Assembly: GCA_040222185.1 (NCBI GenBank) | Contig: JAVKDP010000005.1 | Span: forward strand, 1-8,370 | Reading direction: 5' to 3' | Origin: JAVKDP01 sp040222185 | GTDB lineage: Bacteria; Bacteroidota; Rhodothermia; Balneolales; Balneolaceae | Length of the DNA stretch: 8,370 nt | Shown here: in pieces, positions 1 to 5,598 of the stretch | Layout: every line of letters starts with the position of its first letter | Numbering within the stretch: position 1 is the first letter of the stretch | Made by a program: the position numbers and the translations under genes | Notes under the pieces: generated by a model | Database searches by the model: none | What the model saw: only the letters and a program-made list of their open reading frames with translations | Told to the model about the DNA's origin: nothing

Positions 1-1123
1 AAATCCGGTTGGAGCTTTTAAAGCTCTATCATCAAACAAGTTTTTTCCTTTTGTGGGTTTATGGGGTGTAATTTGTGGGGTTATGATTCTCTCTTTTTAC
101 ACCGTAATTGCAGGATGGGCTTTTGGTTTTGCCTTTGAAGAAATATTCTTCTACCTGGGGTGGAACGAAGCCGCCCAATGGTTAACGGATACCGGAAATG
201 GACCTAAGAATGCATTAATTGCATCCATCTTTATGCTTGGTACCATAAAGATAATTATGGGTGGGGTTAGCGACGGTATTGAAAAAGCGACCAAGTTTAT
301 GATGCCTTTGTTAATCAGCATCATAGTAATCATGATTATTTATGTATTAACACAACCTGGTGCTACTGATGGTGTGAAAGAATACTTACTACCTGACTTT
401 TCAAAAATAACACCAGGCCTCATTTTCTCAGCAATGGGGCAAGCCTTCTTCTCCCTTTCATTAGGTATGGGAGCTCTTATAACATATGGTTCTTACTTAA
501 GTAAAAAAGAGAATATTCCACAAGCTGCTGCATTTGTTACTTTAGCGGATGTTGGAATTGCATTTCTTGCAGGGCTATTAATTCTTCCGGCAATGTTTGT
601 TGCAAAGGAAGCAGGCATTGACATTTTTGTAGGTGATAAGCTTGCAGACAGTACAGATTTAGTGTTTCAAATTCTACCAGCGCTATTCCATTCTATTGGC
701 GGTTTTGTAGGCCTTCTACTCGGAGTTGTTTTCTTTTTACTTCTAAGTATAGCAGCTCTTACTTCTACAATATCATTACTGGAAGTACCAGTCTCATATG
801 TTATTGATGAATATTCAGTTCCTAGAAAGAAAGCCGCTAAATTGGTAGGACTCGGCGTTCTGGTTATCTCCATTATAATTGCATTCAAGACCAGCTTAAT
901 CGGTGACTTCAATCAGATATTTAATAATCTTGGACTCCCAATTGGCGGATTACTGATGTGTATATTTGTAACTTTTGTATGGAAAACAGACAGTGCTCTA
1001 GAAGAAATGGAACATGGTTTTGAAGGAATCAAGCAGACTCTGTTCGCAAAAGTTTGGCCGATATTTATTTGGATAGTTTGCCCACTGGCTGTTGCCTATA
1101 ATATCATTAGCAATTTCCTTTAA
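1..1123 (+). CDS. Sodium-dependent amino acid transporter, NSS/SNF family (3' part, start outside window)
   Basis: Inner-membrane Na+-coupled symporter of the neurotransmitter:sodium symporter family (LeuT, MhsT, Tyt1 relatives). The frame is open from base 2, and its first codons (NPVGAF, then FVGLWGV) match the conserved lead into TM3. The GTG at 53 is therefore internal, and TM1-TM2 are missing off the left edge. Visible segments run from TM3 (about 50-145) to TM11 (about 1050-1120). TM6 carries AFFSLSLGMG (443-472), matching the unwound substrate-binding stretch of LeuT, with GMG where LeuT has GFG. TM7 has LADVG; its Asp (548-550) aligns with the acidic residue that replaces chloride in bacterial members. 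TM8 has ALTST (755-769), matching the LeuT Na2-site TSS. The protein ends after TM11, as in 11-helix bacterial members. Substrate is unproven; GMG suggests hydrophobic or aromatic amino acids. It probably forms a transcription unit separate from efp. Confidence 0.93.
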   Translation, partial: NPVGAFKALSSNKFFPFVGLWGVICGVMILSFYTVIAGWAFGFAFEEIFFYLGWNEAAQWLTDTGNGPKNALIASIFMLGTIKIIMGGVSDGIEKATKFMMPLLISIIVIMIIYVLTQPGATDGVKEYLLPDFSKITPGLIFSAMGQAFFSLSLGMGALITYGSYLSKKENIPQAAAFVTLADVGIAFLAGLLILPAMFVAKEAGIDIFVGDKLADSTDLVFQILPALFHSIGGFVGLLLGVVFFLLLSIAALTSTISLLEVPVSYVIDEYSVPRKKAAKLVGLGVLVISIIIAFKTSLIGDFNQIFNNLGLPIGGLLMCIFVTFVWKTDSALEEMEHGFEGIKQTLFAKVWPIFIWIVCPLAVAYNIISNFL

Positions 1124-1128
1124 TTAAC

Positions 1129-1159
1129 TTGTTATCGAAAGCAGGTAGCAGTATTTTTG
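1129..1159 (+). promoter_or_regulatory. Candidate Bacteroidota-type sigma promoter for efp-accBC-gcvH-guaA
   Basis: TATTTTTG at 1152-1159 fits the TAnnTTTG -7 element described for Bacteroides and Flavobacterium primary-sigma promoters. A TTG at 1129-1131 lies 20 bases upstream, close to the usual -33 spacing. Transcription would begin near 1163-1166 and leave a leader of about 25 bases before the efp ATG. The position, in the only gap between the transporter and the operon, supports the call. The motif is short and AT-rich, so chance is possible. It also assumes this organism uses the Bacteroidota-type sigma factor. Confidence 0.42.
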
Positions 1160-1173
1160 CGCAACCTAAAAAC

Positions 1174-1177
1174 GGAG
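1174..1177 (+). promoter_or_regulatory. Ribosome binding site of efp
   Basis: GGAG lies 10 bases upstream of the ATG at 1188. It is one of only two recognisable Shine-Dalgarno sequences in the window and supports the chosen efp start. Confidence 0.5.
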
Positions 1178-1187
1178 ATATAATTTA

Positions 1188-1757
1188 ATGGCAAAAGTAT
1201 CCACTTCAGATTTCAGAAATGGTCTGGTTCTGAATATAGATGGTGAACTATACTCCATCACAGAGTTTCAACATGTTAAGCCAGGAAAAGGACCTGCATT
1301 TGTTAGAACAAAGCTTAAGGGTATCCTTAATGGCAAAAACATAGACAAAACCTGGCGATCTGGTGAAAATTCTGAGTCAGTTAGAATTGAAAACCGTGAG
1401 TATCAATACATATACAGTGATGGTGATATGTTCTATTTCATGAATAATGAAACTTATGAGCAGATACCAATCTCTTCTAACCAGGTAGAGCGTCAGGATT
1501 TTTTAGTGGAAGGGCAAAATTGTGCTGTTCTTTTTAATGCCGATGATGAGCAGGTACTATATGCAGAACCACCAGATCAACTCATACTTGTTGTTGAACA
1601 AACTGACCCTGGCTATAAGGGCGATACTGCACAAGGAGGAAGCAAGCCAGCTACCTTGGAATCCGGTGCTGTAATCAACGTTCCCCTATTCATCACCCAG
1701 GGAGAGAAGATTAAGGTTGATACTAAAACTAGAAGTTATATTGAACGAGCTAAATAA
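1188..1757 (+). CDS. efp: Elongation factor P
   Basis: Cytoplasmic translation factor that binds between the ribosomal P and E sites and helps peptide bonds form at consecutive prolines. The 189-residue length is normal for the family. There is an N-terminal KOW-like domain (about 1-64) followed by two OB-fold domains (about 66-127 and 130-187). The domain III signature with GYKGDTAQGGSKPATLE (142-158) and the C-terminal VDTKTRSYIERAK are typical. The functional loop at 32-36 reads PGKGP, with Lys34 at the tip, where E. coli carries beta-lysyl-lysine. The palindromic PGKGP form is associated with EF-Ps that work without modification, including an actinobacterial subfamily. The protein itself contains a PPD motif (128-130), a known stall-prone context. 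It is the first gene of the cluster, with a candidate promoter just upstream and accB 7 bases downstream. Confidence 0.97.
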   Translation: MAKVSTSDFRNGLVLNIDGELYSITEFQHVKPGKGPAFVRTKLKGILNGKNIDKTWRSGENSESVRIENREYQYIYSDGDMFYFMNNETYEQIPISSNQVERQDFLVEGQNCAVLFNADDEQVLYAEPPDQLILVVEQTDPGYKGDTAQGGSKPATLESGAVINVPLFITQGEKIKVDTKTRSYIERAK

Positions 1758-1764
1758 TTGAATA

Positions 1765-2229
1765 ATGGATTTAAAACAGATTAAAAAGATTCTTGACCTT
1801 ATTTCTGAAAGCGAAGTGAATGAGGTTTCTATCGAAGAAGGCGATTTTAAGATTAAAGTTAAGAAAACTGGTACCGTTGAGCAGGTTACTTATTCTCAAC
1901 CTCTACCTCCTGCTCCTGTAGCTCAACCAGCCGCTCCGGCTTCCACAGCTGCACCTGCCCAGGAAACTACCGCAGCTCCTGCTGCTAGTGGAGAAACCGT
2001 GAAGTCTCCAATTGTAGGGACTTTCTATGAAGCTGCTTCTCCTGATTCAGATCCATTTATCAAAGTTGGTGATAAAGTTAAGAAAGGTCAGACTCTCTGT
2101 ATTATCGAAGCCATGAAGATCATGAACGAGATTGAATCTGAGTTTTCCGGAACTGTAAAAGAAATTATTATTTCTGATGCTACTCCTGTTGAGTTCGATC
2201 AACCTTTATTTATAATTCAAAAAGACTAA
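1765..2229 (+). CDS. accB: Biotin carboxyl carrier protein of acetyl-CoA carboxylase
   Basis: Carrier subunit of heteromeric acetyl-CoA carboxylase. The biotin on it is carboxylated by AccC and delivers the carboxyl group to the AccAD transferase, making malonyl-CoA for fatty acid synthesis. The 154 residues comprise an N-terminal segment (1-42), a Pro/Ala-rich flexible linker (about 46-75) and a C-terminal biotinyl domain (about 78-153). The biotin-attachment motif EAMKIM places the modified lysine at Lys118. SPDSDPFIKVGD (92-103) aligns with the 'thumb' insertion that marks acetyl-CoA carboxylase carriers and separates them from other biotinyl or lipoyl domains. No Shine-Dalgarno sequence precedes the ATG; the 7-base gap from efp suggests co-transcription and perhaps ribosome re-initiation. 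accA and accD are not in this window. Confidence 0.97.
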   Translation: MDLKQIKKILDLISESEVNEVSIEEGDFKIKVKKTGTVEQVTYSQPLPPAPVAQPAAPASTAAPAQETTAAPAASGETVKSPIVGTFYEAASPDSDPFIKVGDKVKKGQTLCIIEAMKIMNEIESEFSGTVKEIIISDATPVEFDQPLFIIQKD

Positions 2230-2238
2230 CAGGCTTTC

Positions 2239-3591
2239 ATGTTTAAAAAAATTCTGATTGCCAATCGAGGTGAGATTGCATTACGTATCATACGTACTTG
2301 TAGAGAAATGGGAATTAAAACAGTAGCTGTCTATTCTACTGCAGATGCCGATAGTCTTCATGTTAAATTTGCAGATGAAGCTGTTTGTATTGGACCACCT
2401 TCGAGTAAAGATAGCTATCTGAAAATACCTAGTATTTTAGCTGCTGCCGAAATCACTAATGCTGAAGCTATTCACCCTGGATATGGTTTCTTAGCTGAAA
2501 ACGCTGAGTTTTCTAGGATATGTGGAGAGCACGATATCAAGTTTATTGGACCTTCACCTCATGCTATTAACTCTATGGGAGATAAAGCAGTAGCAAAAGC
2601 AACCATGATCAAAAACGGAGTTCCTGTAGTTCCCGGTAGTGATGGTGTTGTTGATACCTATGAAGAAGCGCAGAAGGTTTGTGATGAAATAGGCTATCCT
2701 GTAATTATTAAAGCGTCTGCCGGTGGTGGTGGCCGTGGGATGCGCGTAGTTCTTGAAGCTGGAGAGCTCAAAAAGAACTTCGAGATGTGTAGAAATGAAG
2801 CTTCATCAGCTTTTAACAATCCTGAAGTTTATATAGAGCGCTTTGTTCAAAACCCTCACCACGTTGAGATTCAGGTTTTAGCAGATCAGCATGGAAATGC
2901 CATCCATTTAGGTGAACGAGATTGCTCATTGCAAAGAAGACATCAAAAAGTATTAGAAGAGGCACCTTCCCCACTTATTACTCCAGAAGTAAGAAGTAAA
3001 ATGGGTGAAGCTGCTGTTAATGCTGCCCTATCTGTTAATTATGAAGGTGCTGGAACAGTTGAGTTCTTAGTAGATGATAGTCTTGACTTCTATTTCATGG
3101 AAATGAATACAAGAATCCAGGTTGAGCATCCCGTTACAGAGGAAGTTACGGGCTTTGATCTTATTGAAGAGCAAATATTAGTGGCAAACGGTTCTAACAT
3201 TTCTGACAGAATTGTTACAATGAACGGTCATTCAATTGAATGCAGAATTAATGCAGAAGATCCTGCACATGGATTCAGACCTTCAGCTGGTGAAATCACC
3301 GTATTTCATCCACCAGGCGGGCATGGCGTAAGATTGGATACACATGTGTATTCAGGATATCGCATCCCTCCTTTTTATGATTCTATGATTGCCAAGTTAA
3401 TCGTTACTGCTCCCACCAGAGAAGAAGCGATAAAGAAAATGAGACGAGCTCTCCAGGAGTTTATTATTGAGGGTGTAAAAACTACGATCCCTTATCATAT
3501 TCAACTTATGGACGATCCAAACTTCCAAAAAGGATCGGTTACTACAAAATACCTAGAAACTTCTTTCAACTTTATCCCGGAGGATAACTAA
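2239..3591 (+). CDS. accC: Biotin carboxylase subunit of acetyl-CoA carboxylase
   Basis: Uses ATP and bicarbonate to carboxylate the biotin on AccB. The 450 residues match E. coli AccC (449) almost end to end, and the start is fixed by the canonical N-terminus MFKKILIANRGEIALRI. There is an N-terminal pre-ATP-grasp domain (1-112), an ATP-grasp domain (about 113-330) and a C-terminal domain (about 331-447). Key residues are present: Lys116 in MGDK, Lys158 in PVIIK, the glycine-rich loop GGGGRGM (162-168), HVE at 208-210, Lys237 in RRHQK, Glu275, and EMNTRIQVEHP (288-298) with Glu288, Asn290, Arg292 and Glu296. Arg336 in ECRINAEDP corresponds to E. coli Arg338. No biotinyl domain is fused at the end, so this is a stand-alone subunit working with AccB 9 bases upstream. 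Its last codons contain the ribosome binding site of gcvH. Confidence 0.98.
   Translation: MFKKILIANRGEIALRIIRTCREMGIKTVAVYSTADADSLHVKFADEAVCIGPPSSKDSYLKIPSILAAAEITNAEAIHPGYGFLAENAEFSRICGEHDIKFIGPSPHAINSMGDKAVAKATMIKNGVPVVPGSDGVVDTYEEAQKVCDEIGYPVIIKASAGGGGRGMRVVLEAGELKKNFEMCRNEASSAFNNPEVYIERFVQNPHHVEIQVLADQHGNAIHLGERDCSLQRRHQKVLEEAPSPLITPEVRSKMGEAAVNAALSVNYEGAGTVEFLVDDSLDFYFMEMNTRIQVEHPVTEEVTGFDLIEEQILVANGSNISDRIVTMNGHSIECRINAEDPAHGFRPSAGEITVFHPPGGHGVRLDTHVYSGYRIPPFYDSMIAKLIVTAPTREEAIKKMRRALQEFIIEGVKTTIPYHIQLMDDPNFQKGSVTTKYLETSFNFIPEDN
3579..3583 (+). promoter_or_regulatory. Strong ribosome binding site of gcvH inside the accC 3' end
   Basis: GGAGG lies 8 bases upstream of the gcvH ATG and within the last codons of accC. 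It is the best Shine-Dalgarno sequence in the window. Because the accC stop directly abuts the gcvH start, this site both fixes the gcvH start and favours coupled translation. Confidence 0.65.
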
Positions 3592-3972
3592 ATGACTATA
3601 CCTGCAGATCTTAAATATACCCGAGAACATGAATGGGTAAAAGATAATGGAGATGGCACGGTCACAATTGGAATTACTGAATTCGCTCAAAGTGAACTTG
3701 GCGACATTGTTTTTGTGGAGCTTGAAGATGTTGGCTTTGAATTTACCAATGAAGATACTTTTGGTACCGTTGAGGCCGTAAAAACCGTTTCTGAGCTGTT
3801 TGCGCCACTATCAGCTACTATTACCGAGATTAATGAAGAACTCGAAGATAACCCAGAAATTGTAAACGACGATCCATACGGCGAAGGCTGGATGATTAAA
3901 GCTAAAATGTCTGATCAGGATCAACTAAACGAATTACTTTCTCCGGAAGAATACGAAGACATAACAGCCTAA
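3592..3972 (+). CDS. gcvH: Glycine cleavage system H protein (lipoyl carrier)
   Basis: Lipoylated shuttle protein of the glycine cleavage system. It carries the aminomethyl group between P, T and L proteins during oxidation of glycine to CO2, NH3 and methylene-tetrahydrofolate. The 126 residues are the usual length. The N-terminal YTREHEWV (9-16) and GITEFAQSELGDIVFVELE (27-45) are family signatures. The lipoate-accepting lysine is Lys64 in TVEAVKTVSELFAP, and NPEIVNDDPYGEGWMIK (86-102) is the standard C-terminal region. The ATG follows the accC stop with no gap. The P, T and L genes are absent here, so this copy is separated from the rest of its pathway and sits with acetyl-CoA carboxylase instead. 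In some bacteria GcvH also serves as an octanoyl/lipoyl relay; that role here is inference from position. Confidence 0.97.
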   Translation: MTIPADLKYTREHEWVKDNGDGTVTIGITEFAQSELGDIVFVELEDVGFEFTNEDTFGTVEAVKTVSELFAPLSATITEINEELEDNPEIVNDDPYGEGWMIKAKMSDQDQLNELLSPEEYEDITA

Positions 3973-3990
3973 ATACTTTCACTTACTCTA

Positions 3991-5538
3991 ATGAGTCGAC
4001 ACAGCGAATGGATTTTAATCCTTGACTACGGTTCCCAATTCACTCAATTAATAGCTCGTCGACTCCGCGAGTTCAATATTTACTGCGAAATACATCCTTT
4101 CAATGTTTCTCTTGAAGATGTAAGCTCACCAGTCCCTAAAGGAGTTATTCTTTCTGGTGGCCCAATGAGTGTAAATGATGAAGGAGCTCCTCACCTTCAA
4201 ACGGAAATCTTTGATTGGGATGTTCCTATACTCGGAGTTTGTTACGGTCTTCAATTGTTATCTCATACTGAAAACCCGGGAAGTGTTGAAAAAGCTGATA
4301 AGAGAGAGTATGGGCGAGCACATCTAATTATAGACAACTCTTCCGATTTACTTAAGAATATCGAAGACGGTTCGGTAGTTTGGATGAGTCATGGTGATCA
4401 CATAAGTGAACTTAGCTCTTCTTACGAAATCATTGGTCATACTGCCAATGCTGAAGTTGCAGCTGTAAGGCATAATGAAAAGCATATTTATGGAGTACAG
4501 TTTCATCCTGAAGTAGCTCATACTGAATGCGGGAAGCAACTATTGAAAAACTTTGCCTTTGAAATTTGCCATCTAAGTGGAGATTGGACTGCTGATTCAT
4601 TTATTGATGAACAAATTGCCTCCATCAGGGAAAAAGTTGGAACCAGTAAAGTTCTATGTGCCCTATCTGGTGGTGTTGATTCAACAGTTGTTGCCACTCT
4701 TATCCATAAGGCGATCGGAGACCAGCTTTTATGTGTGTTTGTAGACAATGGGTTATTACGAAAGTCAGAATTCGAAGAAGTTCTTCATCTTTATACCAGG
4801 GATTTACATTTACCTGTAAAGGGCGTTGATGCTACTGATTTATTCTTGTCCAGGCTAACAGGCGTTTCCGAACCAGAAGAAAAGAGAAAGATTATAGGAA
4901 ATGCATTTATTGATGTATTTGAAAAGGAAATCGGCACTGAATCTGATTTCAAATTTTTAGCACAGGGAACTTTATATCCTGATGTTATAGAAAGTGTCTC
5001 CTTCAAAGGCCCATCGGCTACAATCAAGTCTCACCATAACGTGGGTGGACTTCCGGAAAAAATGAAAATGGACTTGATAGAACCTGTTCGAGAGCTTTTT
5101 AAGGACGAAGTTCGTGAAGTCGGCCGATCGTTAGGTATTCCAGAACATTTCATTTCAAGACACCCTTTTCCGGGACCGGGACTTGGCATTAGGGTTATTG
5201 GAGATTTAAGTAAAGAGCGTCTCGATCTTCTTAGAGATGCAGATAAAATATTTATTGATGAACTAAAAGCTCAAAATCTCTATAATGAGGTATGGCAGGC
5301 ATTAGTAGTGCTTTTGCCTGTGCAGAGTGTTGGCGTAATGGGCGATGAAAGAACATATGAGTTTACAGTGGCTCTTAGAGCTGTTACGAGTATCGATGGA
5401 ATGACAGCAGATTGGGCTCATCTACCATATGAGTTCCTTGCTCACGTATCCAATCGAATAATTAATGAAATAAAGGGCATAAACAGAGTGGTTTACGATA
5501 TTAGCTCAAAACCACCTGCTACTATTGAGTGGGAATAA
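3991..5538 (+). CDS. guaA: GMP synthase (glutamine-hydrolysing)
   Basis: Cytoplasmic enzyme converting XMP to GMP with ATP and the amide nitrogen of glutamine, the last step of GMP synthesis. The 515 residues fit the two-domain bacterial form. The class I glutamine amidotransferase domain spans about 8-192, with nucleophile Cys84 in GVCYGLQLL and His172/Glu174 in FHPE. The ATP pyrophosphatase domain spans about 205-395, with P-loop SGGVDST (226-232). The C-terminal dimerisation domain includes RHPFPGPGLGIRVIG (390-404) and ends in the canonical KPPATIEWE. The segment after the Cys motif reads SHTENPGSVE, lacking the double glycine common there (usually GGKV). It starts 18 bases after gcvH with no visible Shine-Dalgarno sequence and is probably the last gene of the efp-led operon, although the next gene follows after only 60 bases on the same strand. 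Confidence 0.97.
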   Translation: MSRHSEWILILDYGSQFTQLIARRLREFNIYCEIHPFNVSLEDVSSPVPKGVILSGGPMSVNDEGAPHLQTEIFDWDVPILGVCYGLQLLSHTENPGSVEKADKREYGRAHLIIDNSSDLLKNIEDGSVVWMSHGDHISELSSSYEIIGHTANAEVAAVRHNEKHIYGVQFHPEVAHTECGKQLLKNFAFEICHLSGDWTADSFIDEQIASIREKVGTSKVLCALSGGVDSTVVATLIHKAIGDQLLCVFVDNGLLRKSEFEEVLHLYTRDLHLPVKGVDATDLFLSRLTGVSEPEEKRKIIGNAFIDVFEKEIGTESDFKFLAQGTLYPDVIESVSFKGPSATIKSHHNVGGLPEKMKMDLIEPVRELFKDEVREVGRSLGIPEHFISRHPFPGPGLGIRVIGDLSKERLDLLRDADKIFIDELKAQNLYNEVWQALVVLLPVQSVGVMGDERTYEFTVALRAVTSIDGMTADWAHLPYEFLAHVSNRIINEIKGINRVVYDISSKPPATIEWE

Positions 5539-5598
5539 GGCTGAGAACTTTTTCAACTCTTTTGAGTTACAGAAGAGAGCAAACAATAGATTATATAC

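Noticed and set aside
53..55. GTG as the start of the transporter gene
   Set aside because: The frame is open to the left edge and the 17 preceding codons match the conserved NSS lead into TM3. A 356-residue product would lack TM1-TM2, which hold essential Na+ and substrate sites.
1906..1995. Repetitive Pro/Ala codons in accB as a tandem repeat element
   Set aside because: It is the normal flexible linker of BCCP; the codons vary and there is no true repeat unit.
1765..3591. Carrier and carboxylase of propionyl-CoA carboxylase, oxaloacetate decarboxylase or pyruvate carboxylase
   Set aside because: The thumb-bearing BCCP, the separate 450-residue AccC and the order accB-accC directly after efp fit acetyl-CoA carboxylase better.
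4348..5027. Minus-strand open frames opposite guaA (4348-4539, 4518-4748, 4791-5027)
   Set aside because: They lie wholly inside a strongly conserved gene, overlap each other and show no recognisable domain. They are antisense shadows, as are those at 151-333, 667-912 and 6694-7023.
5555..5568. AACTC-TTTT-GAGTT hairpin after guaA as a terminator
   Set aside because: The stem is only 5 bp and AT-rich and has no following T-run. Transcription may well continue into the next gene.
5562..5598. TTGAGT with TTATAT as a sigma-70 promoter for the LpoA-like gene
   Set aside because: The spacer is 23 bases and the -10-like box abuts the ATG, leaving no room for a leader.
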